Shown here: in pieces, positions 22,464 to 33,784 of the stretch | Position numbering within the stretch: position 1 is the first letter of the stretch | Layout of the letters: the number at the start of each line of letters is the position of its first letter | Origin: Astropecten irregularis | Taxonomy: Eukaryota > Echinodermata > Asteroidea > Paxillosida > Astropectinidae | NCBI GenBank assembly: GCA_963971285.1 | Contig: OZ020259.1 | Span: 9,362,001-9,426,000 of the forward strand | Length of the DNA: 64,000 nucleotides | Direction: 5' to 3' | Program-made: the position numbers and the translations under genes | Notes under the pieces: model-generated | The model's database searches: none | The model's input: only the letters and a program-made list of their open reading frames with translations | Told to the model about the DNA's origin: nothing

Positions 22464-23972
22464 CTAACTTATCAAAGGCAGCAGAGGTGTTTTTGTTGAC
22501 GGATTGGGCGTTTGTGGAATCGAACATAGTCCTTTCCCCCTGAAACCCCAATTTGAACCCAACCGAAAACCCATTACGAAGACATGTCGCGGCCTCTTTA
22601 TCGGGAAACAGGTCAAGAAAGGGTAATAGGGAGGTTAATTTCTCAGGAGCAAATGCCAGGCAACATGAGCAGTGAGTTGATTTCGTGCAAGTGGTTGAGT
22701 TGTTCGGATCGCTAGCAGGAGGAGTGATTGCTTTAGCGGCGGGACACGCTAGGTTTGCTGCTTTGCGCTGTGCATGAGGCAGCACCATGTTCTGTGGATT
22801 GGCAGGCGGAACACTTGTGGGCATATTTGCATTGGGAACTGGCACATCCAGTACGGTTGAATGCGAAACACATCCTGAATCCGGGAGCCGAAGGTCTCCC
22901 TCGAAAGGAATTAAAAGGACGCTGCTTATGAAAGGCTGAACTGACCCCTTTTTGGTTCCCAAAACCGGCACTAGGGGCAGCGGGGGTGACCACGAGCATG
23001 GCCCACAATTCGCCATCAATAATAGCCCAGGACCTATTCGGGTGAAATTGTTGACGCAACCTGAATTGGCGATCGTATTCCAACCAGCCCCTGCCAGCGA
23101 ACCGTGCCGCAGCAATCCTAATGACATGCATGTATTTGAGGAGCTCTTGGGCCTGCCCAGGGTGTGCGCCAATGAAAATGGAGGAAAACACAAGGAATGC
23201 ATCCGTCCAGCCCAGGATGGATGTGATTTAGGGTTTTTTCTTTGCATCTTTCAATAACAATTGCCCAGAACTGTCAAGGCTGAATGTGAAGTTTGAACTA
23301 GGGGAGCTGTTAATGTGATGCTCCAAAAGCGTGTCTAATTCGATAAATTCACCTTTGATAATCTTGTCTCTAGTACTAGCTAGAATGGAGGCCCCCAGGG
23401 GATCGCAAACTGAAATTAAGGGACCCTCGTCCACCCCGTGGCTCCGTGGCTGGCGATAGCACTGCCATGTCCGCACCACTTCCCGTCTGCGACTGGCATC
23501 CGCAAGTATTGGGGGGACCGGATTGACTTGCAGCTGGCAGCTGTGTACTGTGTGACTGTTGGGGACGGTACCCTGGAGAAACCAGCACCGGAATAGGCTG
23601 AAAGGAGCTCGGAGAGGCCAGCGGAGAGGCCACTTCTGGGGCCGGAAATGGCGGTGTAAGGCTTTGCGACACACACCCGGAAGAAGTGTTTGCAGAGCGC
23701 AACTCCTGGTCACGAGAGGGCGCTGTCGCAATCGGCTGACTTTTGACCTCGAGGTCACCGGGATCACTGTGCTGTGATACGGGAACGTATGCATACCCGC
23801 GAGGCGGACGTGCAGCGACGGCCAACGATGTCTGTGGGGCAAGCAAGGCCTGCATTGCCTTCGCCTGTGATCGAGTCTGCCTTGGTCGAGATTTGCTGGC
23901 CGAAACTCCCTTCTGCTGGGTGGCCCCGGAGCTCACGGGAGCCTTCCTCTTCCGGCCTCTTCCGCGGTTCGC
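22464..23972 (-). pseudogene. DIRS gag and start of pol, frameshifted
   Basis: Minus-strand remnant of a DIRS/Ngaro-type retroelement. Gag starts at the ATG at 23972 (basic MANRGRGRKRK). After a Ser/Pro-rich region, DPLGASILASTRDKIIKGEFI (about 23400-23340) is a recognisable Gag landmark. The next frame continues with LLKYMHVIRIAAAR and WLEYDRQFRL, then a cysteine/histidine cluster, CFAFNRTGCASSQCKYAHKC (about 22870-22810), as in DIRS Gags. The pol frame overlaps it and shows LTSLLPFLDLFPDKEA and NGFSVGFKLGFQG, the usual N-terminal motif before the RT. RT itself is missing: the frame runs into the minisatellite at 22463. At least two frameshifts. Confidence 0.85.
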
Positions 23973-24084
23973 CATCGAGAGTAAATCTTTTGGCAAGTTG
24001 TCGGAATTCTCGAGAATTAATTTTTGATGAACGAGAGAAAAATTTTGTAAGAACAATGTACGGTGGGGAAAACCAGAAAAGTGC

Positions 24085-24245
24085 CGTTTTCCCGCGCGAC
24101 AACATATAATGCGCGTGCGCAGAAACCCTGCCTGTGATTGGCCCGTTCCACGTACAGGGCAGATTATGTTTGTGCTCAATAAATAGAATGCCCGTTCTCA
24201 CCCCCCCTGGACCCAAAGTGTGTTATTCGGAGACGAGCACCGAAA
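24085..24245 (-). mobile_element. Probable 5' terminal repeat of the DIRS element
   Basis: Upstream of gag on the minus strand, the block from CGGTGCTCGTCTCCGAATAA (24244-24225) through gggtccagggggggtgagaacggg to a promoter-like tatttattgag is consistent with a DIRS/Ngaro terminal repeat. The partner terminus is not in the window, so the boundary is a guess. Confidence 0.4.
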
Positions 24246-24439
24246 AACTGTATTATTATTATTCTTTATCACCCTCTAAGTTTGTTAACAGCTTATCTCT
24301 TTGTAGCTTCTTCTGATCAGCTTAGATGAGGTATCATATGAAAGCTTATAAGCTAAGGATCATACTGGCACTGAATTGTAAAAATTCTTCATTAATTAGG
24401 CACGTGACAGCTCATTTGCATATTTAATTAGTCAATTTT

Positions 24440-24715
24440 GTTAGCGGCGTATCTCGAGAACGACAAAGGCTATGAATATGATTCTTTTTGCAAAAGCTTA
24501 GTTACATCATGTAGTTGTGCATGCTGCCAAGAAATTTACCGTGACGTCATCATGACGTCATCAAAAATGCTGATTTTACTATTAGCAGCATATCTCGAGA
24601 ACGGTAAGTGCTACGGTAATGATTCTTTTTATGAAAGCTTTGTTACATCATGTAATTGTGCATGCTGCCTTGAAATTTACAGTGACGTCATGATGACTCC
24701 TCGCAAAAAAATGTC
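24440..24715. repeat. 141-bp tandem duplication with TGACGTCA
   Basis: Two copies of a block opening 'ttagcggcgtatctcgagaacg' (24441 and about 24582; period 141), each holding 'gattctttttgcaaaagctt', 'ttacatcatgtagttgtgcatgctgcc' and ending in TGACGTCAT palindromes. This resembles the internal repeats of the Helitron-like elements at 41.8-46.7 kb, but no termini are found. Confidence 0.65.
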
Positions 24716-24729
24716 ACTAAAGACTAAAG

Positions 24730-24780
24730 AGTGAACAAAGAAAATTTACTGGAGCTCTAGTAAATTTGTCTTTGTTCACT
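24730..24780. other. Long hairpin of SINE tail sequence
   Basis: AGTGAACAAAGA-AATTTACT (24730-24750) and its inverse (24759-24780) face each other around eight bases. The same arm sequence brackets the tRNA-like head 230 bp further on. Confidence 0.7.
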
Positions 24781-24783
24781 TTT

Positions 24784-25170
24784 CAATGACTTTTATTTCA
24801 GTCAGTTTCCCATATGGTTATTTGTTCATTTTATAAATTAAAAAGCCGTATCCTCTTTGAGTGATCCCCCATGTACCGTTCCCAGGTTGCAGCATTGCTG
24901 CGCGTATCGATGAAATGATCCTTGGGATACGGCGGTGAGTGCGTGGTTTCATGGCTTCTGACTGCCAAACGAACAAAGATAATTGACTATTTTGGTCACC
25001 ACCAACGTAGGGCTGGATTGCTCAGTTGGTAGAGCGCCTGTACGGTATTCAGGAGGTCGCCGGTTAGAATCCCGCTCCAGTCAATTTTTCTTTGTTCACT
25101 TTTCAATGACTTTAAATTCAGTCAGTTTTCCTTGTGGTTATTTGATGACTATAAAAAAAATAATATGGTT
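24784..25170 (+). mobile_element. tRNA-headed SINE-like unit
   Basis: Order: tail segment (cagtcagtttcc-atggttattt), leader (aaaagccgtatcctctttgag...gcagcattgctgcgcgtatcg), GAACAAAGATAATTGACT, tRNA-like head, then AGTCAATTTTTCTTTGTTC and tail again. The head has an A box (TGCTCAGTTGG, 25019-25029) and a B box with one mismatch (GGTTAGAATCC, 25062-25072), an RNA polymerase III promoter layout. It is a dispersed repeat, not a functional tRNA: three further copies or parts occur in this window with the same flanks. Confidence 0.75.
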
Positions 25171-25219
25171 CGAGTGAAGTATTGAATAATGAAAGTATAA
25201 TTCTTCTTTGTTTTTCAAG

Positions 25220-25380
25220 GTTTCCTGACGTTACTGATAACTAATCCAATATGGGTAACCAAGACACGCCTTTGTCTTCAGTACGAAGGCATAAGTGCAA
25301 CACAGAGTGCAAAATATAAAGGAATGTGGGACGCACTGTCGAAAATCTACCTACATGAAGGCATTCGTGGACTTTATAAG
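25220..25380 (+). CDS. SLC25A32: SLC25A32-like carrier, second repeat exon
   Basis: Acceptor tttttcaag|g; donor |gtaatt. Two bases complete the split glycine codon, then 53 residues begin [17 protein letters not shown] and end IRGLYK (phase 0). PIWVTK is the second-repeat carrier signature. The tryptophan form of this motif separates the SLC25A32 group and related folate, FAD and pyrimidine carriers from the common PxD/E form. [23 protein letters not shown] matches the matrix-helix region of the family. The protein imports folate or exchanges FAD across the inner mitochondrial membrane. Confidence 0.95.
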
Positions 25381-25941
25381 GTAATTATTTTAGGTAGACA
25401 TAATTAATAACTGTGCCTTGTTTAATCTTGGATAGATTTAGATTTTAGTAATTTGTCCAGTAGCATTGTGTAAAATGTTTGTTGTACATGTATGGGATAT
25501 GAGTTATTCCACCTAGTAGTTCAGGCATGATCTGCATTGATAAATTGATAAATTGAAACATATGGAGTGTTTTTCTAGGGGTGGATTGCAATCAAATGGT
25601 CTTAAATGGTGGGCTTAAGTATATATGTAGTCTAAAGCTGACTTTCTGTTTTAGCCAGTGTTGAGTAAGTTAGCCCAACGCAATAAGTCAGTCTTTGTTA
25701 GCTCCCGTGGAGTAAATGATAAGTAATGATTGCGACGCCATTTTGGCATCAAAAATTATTACAACATGGCAATCAAGTAAGGGAAAGTTCCGAACAAAGA
25801 CAGTTTTAAGCTTGCTCCAAGCAGGCTAACTCTTTTAAGACTGGCTAAGTAGTGAGACTGCTTCATTGCAATGGTCTAACTTAATACAGACCAACTAGCC
25901 CTTTAAGACCAGCTAAGACATATGGAAAGCTTTGTGACTGC
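25381..25941. other. Intron DNA, nothing recognised
   Basis: Normal-looking intron start after the donor at 25381. No repeat family identified. Confidence 0.5.
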
Positions 25942-26236
25942 TTAAAGACGTAGTAAAACAAATAGAGAAATATCAATTTTTCCTCATGAATGACTATTTG
26001 AATAGTTTTCCTATGTCTTACATAATTTTAATTATGAAAGACATAATTTTGTTCTTATTAAAATAAGAACAAAAAGTTGAAGGGTTTCTTTTCCTGGAAA
26101 AAGGACCACAAATTTGCCGATTTTGAGCTGGCGCCAAAGACATTTGTGCAAAAAGGTGATTTGCATTGGTGATGACACGTAAGAGGAGACTCGTCGATGG
26201 CTATCATGCATGCGTAATCCTGTAGCCCGGTTGCGA

Positions 26237-29200
26237 GTCTACTGCATTCAACCTACCCCAGACGGTTACTACTATATGCAAATTCCCCTGCGCCAATTTG
26301 CTGCTTCGCTGAAAAGACTTGATCAACCGTGGTGCACCCTGACCTCCCACAATGCATACCGACATAGCCACCATGATCGTCCTTCTTTTCTCAGCGCGGC
26401 TATGAAACGGACGTGCCCTTCGTGGGCTCTTTCGATGTTCGAGTTTCCGTTTCCCGCTGCTCTTCCAAACTGTATAGACTTGATATTTTTCCTCAGAGTC
26501 GGATTGTACCCGCGGTCGGACTGTCTCAAGTCGAGTCGTTCCACTTCCATGGCCGACTTGTCCTGTCCTATCCATACTGGAATCTGCTATACGCTGTACA
26601 CGCACTTCGTACTGTACATGGATCCCATCCTACTGTCCGGCTCTACTGGAGCGGAAACGATGCCGCCGGCTCGGCCCCAACTGCAGTCGACGCACCTTGG
26701 GCCGAGTTGGCCCGCGGACGACTTAAGGCTAAACTCTATGCTTCCACGGATGCATTGATGGATAATACTTTCTTCCTCGCGGAGCGGAAAGCTGCCAGGA
26801 TTCCCATTTGCAGTTTTTACCGCCCAATGGCCACGCCGGTCCGCACTATGTTTCCGGGCTCGGACCTCTCCGGCCGCTTGCAGTCGACCTGCTTCATGGC
26901 GAGTTGTTCCCAGTCGAGTTGTCCAGTGCCCATGGGCCGATAACGCGTCCTACCTTAGCTCGACGCTACGGAGCGGTAACATATGTACCCGAGACACGTA
27001 CACTGAATCATCGTTCACTATCGCTACCGGAACAAAGGTCTACACGCACTGCACGTAACTGTTCAACGACCACGCATCAAGGCACTTCCGGGCGCATTGT
27101 ACAACCGTCAACATTTACGGCTCGCACACTACTACAATGACTACAGCCAAGACCGCTCCGTGGCTCCACATCGGTGACCTCAGCGACCCTGGCAGTCATA
27201 AGTGTACTTCATGTATCCTGTTTGGACACTGGATAATGAATAGAGTGATAAAGGTGATTAAAATGCGAGCATGCATTGACTCGAACTTTGGCTAGCTCAC
27301 TCGCCATCCATGTTGTCCTGAGGTCAAAGGTCATACATGTGATAATACATGTACATGTTTTATACATGTGATAATACTTGTACATGTACTGCTCACCACA
27401 TAGAGGCCCAAAATATATTGGGTACTGGGAGGTGACTAGTCAACCTGATCTTGTTCTACCTCCATGACCTGACGGGGTTACATAGTCTGAGATGAACCAT
27501 CACTACTTATCACGCTTGCAACCTCTTCGGATCAGTTGACTTCCTCACCTTCTCTCATTCTTATGCTTTGAAAAGTGATAAACACTGTACAAAGTATGGT
27601 ATGGATTGGAATTTTCCTCCTTCCTTTCTGTCAAATTCTAGTAACATGGCGGCACTTATACAGTGCCGAGTCACTACATGCCAAGGCAGGCAAGAACCCG
27701 GCATGCGTCAACCCAGCCTACCTCCACCGTCAACTCCACAAGCCCACCGCTCGTTGCGGAATTGCTGAGTAGCTCCCGTTGACGATTGGCAACAACATTG
27801 CAGAACTCCGAAGCACCCCTCTCGGACCTGCGGGACTGATTTTCGACGTCCTTGAGGCCTTAAAATACAAGGCAATTTTTCTTCTCCATCAGCTCTACCC
27901 AGGACATTGAAGAATTACCATGAACAGCTGTGGCCACAGTCCCTTCCACGAAGGTCAACATTTCCAGCTAATCGTAACCACCAGGATGGCCGGCTCATGC
28001 CAGCCCTCAACACACTGGCCCTATACCCAATGGGTATGGACCCCGTCGACACGTACCCCGCATCAAACAACCTCTGCGAGCAGGACCGAAGTCGACTCGG
28101 GCCAGCCCAACGGTCCCCAGTTCCTTTCTGCAGATCGCAATCTTGGGGAACACACAGGGAATTCCGACGCCTTACGTCTGGCTGTCATTCCACATCATCG
28201 GATGAGTAGGTCATCTCTGCCAATGACCTTACACCTGCTGCCACACACAACAAGACACAGTCCAGAGTTTTCGACTCCCCGTTCCTACAAACCCCTGGAA
28301 GATGTCAAAAACACCCCGCTCAGGATACCCTTAGCATCCTGAGCCTCGTGGCCCACAGGTCTTTGTAGAGAATGGCAGTGACCTGATCCAACCAGGTCAC
28401 ATTCTCCTGGTATACGTAAACTCGCCCACAACGCCTGGCTTCTCGGCCCAGATCTCGGCGAAGGACCGAACTACGTGTTCAAACGGTCCACTCGGAGCAA
28501 CCATTGGACATCACCCACATGACGAACGCTGGACGTCAGTCACATACCCAGCATAGGCGTGAAGTTCCGACTCCAAGAACTCCAACCCCACTACAAGGAT
28601 CAACTTGGAAAAGTTCCTGGTGAGGTTTGAACCCGTGTCGTCCGGACTGGCGCAACGAGTAGGCCGCCACTCCGTACCAGCATCAGAACCACAACCACTG
28701 TGAGATTCTTAGTAGCCCTGCAACACATATGCCAGCACTCTCACTTATACCGAGAGCAAGCAAGAACATCTACACACCTACTCCTGACCTGTCACCCAGA
28801 GCGGATGGGTTGTGCCCCTCTGATCTGCGTCCCCGCCCTGGATCATCCAGGGGACGCCGGCAAGGACAACACCTCACTCCACCTTCCACTTCTCGACCGC
28901 CAATAACGACCCCACAGGTGGCCGCTGCGACCGAGACACTCGTCTGCCCTCCTACATAGCATGTATCATGTACAAGCCATCTTAGGCGCCCCATGTCGCC
29001 TCTAAGGAAAGTACTGGCAGTGACTTACACCAAGCACTTGACACACGCCCCCAATAGTTGTGCGTACGGGCAGGAAACTTCTCACCACCGTCGAGAGACA
29101 AACTAAGGGGCTCGGCCCGGACCAGTCGCGCAACGACCAGTCAATACTACCCGGGCCCGACACCCTCCACTACACTTGGCTTGGGGCCTACAGCCCCCAA

Positions 29201-30632
29201 AACCAACACCCAACATGCTGGACATCATACAAGGACCCTCACAGCGGGGCCTCACACCGACGCCTCTGTCATGGCTACCCGGTGACTGTTTATACCTTCC
29301 CCGATGTGGTGCTACGAAGATGCTCCCTTTCCTTTTCCTACTATTACACCACTAACGGCTATGGCGGACCTCTTCCTACACACCAGCTCCACACCAGGCT
29401 CCAAGTTTCTTCTACCCGAAGCTACAGGTCTGCTTGGACTACATGCGATGTTTTCGAGGATGGCCCTCCCCTCTCAACCTATGTGGCCAATGCACACACC
29501 TCCTATGGGCCACGTTCTACCGAATGGCCCCTATTACACTACCGTGCATCTACTAACCTTCCTCCTGTCAGTGGTTACACCTACGAGGACCAGTAAAATC
29601 AGGGCCCTATCGATAGCTGAATGCCACATACGCCGGATGCCACACAGCACTCGACTCCTTCCAACCATAGGCTTCCTCACCAAAAACTGATGCCCTGTCT
29701 TCGAGCCACCAGACACCTCTGTATCGTCTCGGACATCGCGCTCCGGTGACCCGTCAGGCAAGCTAGGGTGCCACGTCAGGGGTCTGATGTGGTACCTAGC
29801 CCAATCTAAGGACTTGAGAAGGAACCCCTCTCAGCCCTTCGCCACTACCACGAAGCCCAGTGTCGAAAGTCACGTTTATCCGCTGGATCGCCTCTACCGT
29901 CAAGTTTGCATGCCCAGTCTGCCCATCTAAACCGGGCCAGCAAACCCACTGATACATCAAGACCCAAGATGCGAGAACAGTACTCGCATCCTGGTCGTAT
30001 TTCTGAGTTCTGTCATCAGACTTGGACGAGGCAGCATGATGGAAATGCCCCTCCATTTTCTCCTCTTGCTACCTGAGGGACGTCCTGCGGAGCGACTTAA
30101 CTCATGTACGACAGGAAAATCCTGGCTTCACCGACCTGGAAACCAGGATTCCTTCAGGCCTGCTGACAGATGGGCAAGACCTCCACGGAAGCTCTGCCCA
30201 TGGCGAACTCACGATGGGCATTGTGCCCATTATGCTAACCTGACTCATATCCACCAAACTTTCCTGGCTCTCCATGTAGCCAGCCCACCACCGTAACTCG
30301 GTGCCACTCTGCATATAGTAGTAACCGTCTGGGGTAGGTTGAATGCAGTAGACTCCCCCCCACCTGTTGTGGGTTGAGTCTACTAGTTCATACCTACCCC
30401 AGACGGTTGCGTCCCGCCCGTCCTCCCCACTTCTGGCCTCGAGCCTCCTGGCTTCGAAAAGAAGGACGATCATGGCAGCTATGTCGGTATGCATTGTGGG
30501 AGGTCAGGGTGCACCACGGTTGATCAAGTCTTTTCAGCGAAGCAGCAAATTGGCGCAGGGGAATTTGCATATAGTAGTAACCGTCTGGGGTAGGTTTGAA
30601 CTAGTAGACTCAACCCACAACAGGTGGGGGGA
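26237..30632 (+). mobile_element. DIRS-like element, family A copy A2
   Basis: Nearly identical to A1 and A3 in its ends, hairpin, internal complementary region (about 30310-30410) and most of its interior, but only 4.4 kb long. At 26493 the sequence jumps from the region matching A1 11603 to that matching A1 13462, an internal deletion of about 1.86 kb with two or three bases of shared sequence at the joint. It begins GTCTACTGC and ends ...ggtgggggga, with no target duplication. High similarity among A1-A3 indicates recent activity. Confidence 0.75.
29060..29596 (+). other. 178-codon frame inside A2
   Basis: Open frame (starts MRTGRKLLTTVERQTKGL) preserved in A2 and, with a few substitutions, in A3 (40003-40539); A1 has it interrupted after about 93 codons (16023-16304). 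No recognisable domain; composition is ordinary for this repeat. It could be a relic of an element protein or a chance frame. Confidence 0.2.
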
Positions 30633-30725
30633 TTCTCCTTTTGCACATAATACATTTTTGAATACACCAATAACACATTGGCAAACTCTGATCTGTTTTC
30701 AATATCCGTTTTACTACGTCTTTAA

Positions 30726-32367
30726 CTTACAAGTTACAAACATGTCACCCTATTTTTGAGCAGGTCTTTGTACTTCTTCTTCTGTACAACTCAGTGCTCC
30801 GCACTAATGACGTCACACAAGTGATTTGGCCAGCGTGTGCATGTACAAAATCCCCGGATGTCAGACAAACTTCATGCATGCACATGCATGCACACACACG
30901 CACACCCACACATTTTCAATGTTTGTCTGAGATCCAGTGTGCTATTTTTAGCGCAAGTGCGGAGCTCTATTGCCCATGGGTGGTTTCCTCTTATTTCTGT
31001 TGTCTCTCCTCCATCAATTTCATTTGAACGCTTTGGTCCTTCTTCTGTGTTCATGTAGGCCTACTGTTTAACCATGAACAGCTTTTCGTTGGAAGTGATG
31101 TATTTGACATTACTATACCTCATAAATATTCATGACCTAGAGCCGAATCCCAATTGGTCAATTCACCATCACGGGGCAGAGGAGTTATTTGCTGATCACC
31201 AGTGTTGTATGTCTCCAGGCCGAAAATTTGCTGCCTTGGCCTCGGCCTTGGCCTTGTGGGTCCATGACTCGGCCTTGGCCTTGGCCTCGAAGAATTTTGA
31301 ATGATGACTCGGTCCGAGGCCGGGAAGATTTTTTATTTCAAACTGGAATGTATTTCTCAACATTTTAGGGGGACAATTAAATTTTGTTCATTAAATAAAC
31401 AAGTACAGAAAGAAAGTTAGTGTGTAATTCATCGAATGTAATGAATTGAGAGCATGGTGAATTGTGCTAGTGATGTTATAAACCGCATTGGAAAGTTTGG
31501 GTACCGCGTCTGGACTAGCAAACAGTCTCTTGCGGAGTAAAATGATATGCTGATCACCAGCGAGTAGGCTGGGGAATCTCTGAAGGAACATGTAACATCT
31601 CACTGCGCATGGAACATCTCACTGTGCATCCTATGCAAAGTTTGCAGTGTACACGTATGAACTTCGACATACATGAAGTTACTTAAAATGTACCTATCTC
31701 AATGAAATTGTGGACAATAAAGAATATTTATGAGGCATGGTTAGACAATATCACATGGTTCATTTCGGGTGGACACTGGACAGGTGTTGAAAGTTCAAAC
31801 TAGTTCCCTCGGCTTTGCCTGGGGAACTATTGTTTGTCAACTTCCAACACATTGAGGAGCTAGAATCGACTGTTTTTTTTTCAAACCATTTGATATTTGT
31901 ATATTGTCAGTTTGTCCTGTATGCTTCCTTCATTTGCCACTCATTTATCTTCTCTCACCTTCATATGATGCCTTCCTATCAGTACCATCAAATTATGCCT
32001 TTGTCCAGGAAACAGTCCTTGAACTGTACTTCATCATTGGCACTGCCCATGTGTTCATATTTTGATTGCTTTTACCATATTTCTCCTAACTTAAGGTTGC
32101 CATGTTTAATTTATTTTGAGTTTATGCCGTTCTGAATAAAACTGGTTTCTCAATGTTTTGGACATTATTTGCTTTGTCTGTCATCAGAAGACTGCTGAAC
32201 TACTTCTGAAGCTGGCTGTACTATGTATGCACTTAGAGACATGTTTGATTGTGATTTGTGCTATATATAAGTGGTTTATTATGTATGCATAAATGATGAT
32301 ACCGGTACTTGAATCAAAAGTTGTAACATACACTTAAATGTATTCATATTGTTTTTCCAAATTGTAG
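30726..32367. other. Intron DNA with simple repeats
   Basis: Contains a catgcatgcaca/cacacacgcac run (30870-30912) and a GGCCTT/GGCCTC hexamer cluster (31235-31290). Otherwise no feature recognised. Confidence 0.5.
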
Positions 32368-32469
32368 GGGTTAATTCCTGGAATATTTGGTGTGTCACAT
32401 GGTGCTCTTCAGTTCATGGCGTATGAAGAGTTAAAGAAACTTCATCAAAGTGTTGATGATCGTAAACTT
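32368..32469 (+). CDS. SLC25A32: SLC25A32-like carrier, short internal exon
   Basis: Acceptor ttgtag|ggg and donor ctt|gtaagt (near-perfect consensus). Encodes 34 residues in phase 0, GLIPGIFGVSHGALQFMAYE followed by a lysine-rich end. GxxPGxxGxSHGALQFMAYE is highly characteristic of SLC25A32, covering the end of the second carrier repeat (helix 4) and the following loop. Its length matches the equivalent segment in vertebrate proteins. Confidence 0.95.
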
Positions 32470-32552
32470 GTAAGTAAATATTGATTTCATGGTACATTTC
32501 TGCACCTGCACTGTTCTATTTTGAGTGAAACTAAATTCTGCTGAAAAACGTC

Positions 32553-32572
32553 ATGTCTGTCTGTCTGTCTGA
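32553..32572. repeat. (TGTC)n microsatellite
   Basis: About four consecutive tgtc units, 84 bp after the donor site of the preceding exon. Confidence 0.8.
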
Positions 32573-32740
32573 TACCATCGTCCTCTTCCTCTTTTGTTTC
32601 CTCGGGCGAGACTTAAATTTTCATATCTCCTAAAGGTTTGTATAAACTTCTTCATATCACTAGTTATTGTTCATATTATTATTATTGTGACCAAAAATTG
32701 TCTTTTTTTTGCGAACCTAACAAAATTACTTTTATAATCA

Positions 32741-32850
32741 TCAAATAACCACAAGGGAAACTGACTGAATTTTAAAGTAATTGAAAAGTGAACAAAGAAA
32801 AATTGACTGGAGCGGGATTTGAACCGACAACCTCCTTGTCTTGTCCAAGA
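32741..32850 (-). mobile_element. SINE-like tail fragment with B box
   Basis: Minus-strand copy of the tRNA-headed repeat tail: the B box region (aaatcccgctccagtcaa), then tttttctttgttcacttttcaat and ccttgtggttatttgatgat. It is truncated just upstream of the B box. Confidence 0.7.
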
Positions 32851-33572
32851 CGTTGAATATATGCAAGTCCCTCCAAACAATTACCCACTCACACGCGAAC
32901 AAAGTGGAACATTCCACCACCCAACGAAAAATCAACGTCTTGTAAGTTTACACTGCAGTCACGTGACGAAGACTGAACTTGACCTGTTGGTAAAATTTGC
33001 ATTTTCATTGGAGTCAACAACAGGGTGCATAATGACTTTTTGGACTGTGTCCAATCAACGCACGGGGTATGGCGCGATACCTGGTGCATATCACATAATG
33101 TCGTTTGAAACTCAGCACCAACCGTCATTACCATGGAGCTATAAAGACAGATAGCTCCATGGTCATTACCCAAGGCATGGCTTAATTATGCTCAGTCGAT
33201 CGACCGCCATGCGACACAAAAAGATTTCGAGGGCATGAAATAATTTCACTGAATAATGACACCATGAAGTTTGTTCCTTGCTCCATGAAGACACAAAATT
33301 ATTTTGAGGGACACGGTTATAGTAAATTTATTCCATTCCCAAGTTGTCTAAGAGCCACAGCTTGCTGTTCTCGAAAATTCTCGAATCCCAACTTTTGTAA
33401 AGCAAAATCCAAGGCCTCCTGAGTTCAATACTATCAGCAGCCGGCCACGTACATTACATGATTTTGTACAGCACATGTAATTTACAAGGTACATGTACAT
33501 GTGCATATAATGCATGCGACCATGTGCGATGCGGTACCAGACTTCATTCCCATGCAAATTTTCAAAATACAT
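32851..33572. other. Intron DNA, nothing recognised
   Basis: No supported gene. A short tagctccatgg inverted repeat occurs near 33130-33160, and acatgtac runs near 33490. Confidence 0.45.
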
Positions 33573-33784
33573 TTATGCAAATTTGGCTACGACATGATGC
33601 GCCGACAACGCGGGGGTAAATGCTTGGAATTTTCCGGGCAGTTTGGAGTAAAGTGACAAGACGTTATTACGGGCTTGTGTGTCAGTGTGTGTGGCGTAGA
33701 CGCTATTTAGGGTTGTTTGCTGTGTTAGCACGTGCGATCTATTGGCCAAGCTTAACAACGTAATAACATCTTGAACAAGACTAG
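33573..33784. repeat. Dispersed repeat shared with 57425-57560
   Basis: The core (agtaaagtgacaagacgtta..., ...gctatttagggttgtttgctg) occurs inverted at 57425-57560. Both copies keep the same short open frame (QQTTLNSV-x-ATHT), so it may be a fragment of a retroelement protein, not recognised. Confidence 0.55.

Larger units (their letters stand above)
25946..30721. mobile_element. TTAA-flanked DNA transposon with nested A2
   Basis: Perfect 14-bp terminal inverted repeats, AGACGTAGTAAAAC (25946-25959) and its complement (30708-30721), are each bordered by TTAA (25942-25945 and 30722-30725). TTAA target duplication is used by piggyBac and Kolobok transposons. The ends do not start with the CCY of typical piggyBac, so the superfamily is open. 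Only about 290 bp on the left and 90 bp on the right belong to this element; the rest is DIRS-like A2. A diverged relative lies at 4484-5215. No transposase, so this is a MITE-sized carrier of about 380 bp. Confidence 0.75.

Noticed and set aside
22004..22543. Open frames of 138-179 codons on both strands
   Set aside because: Produced by the 15-bp repeat. Only the minus-strand frame connects to real DIRS pol sequence, and only up to about 22464.
25011..25083. Possible functional tRNA gene
   Set aside because: The head is embedded in a repeat with conserved non-tRNA flanks, has a mutated B box, cannot be folded convincingly into a full cloverleaf, and recurs in degraded form at three other sites.
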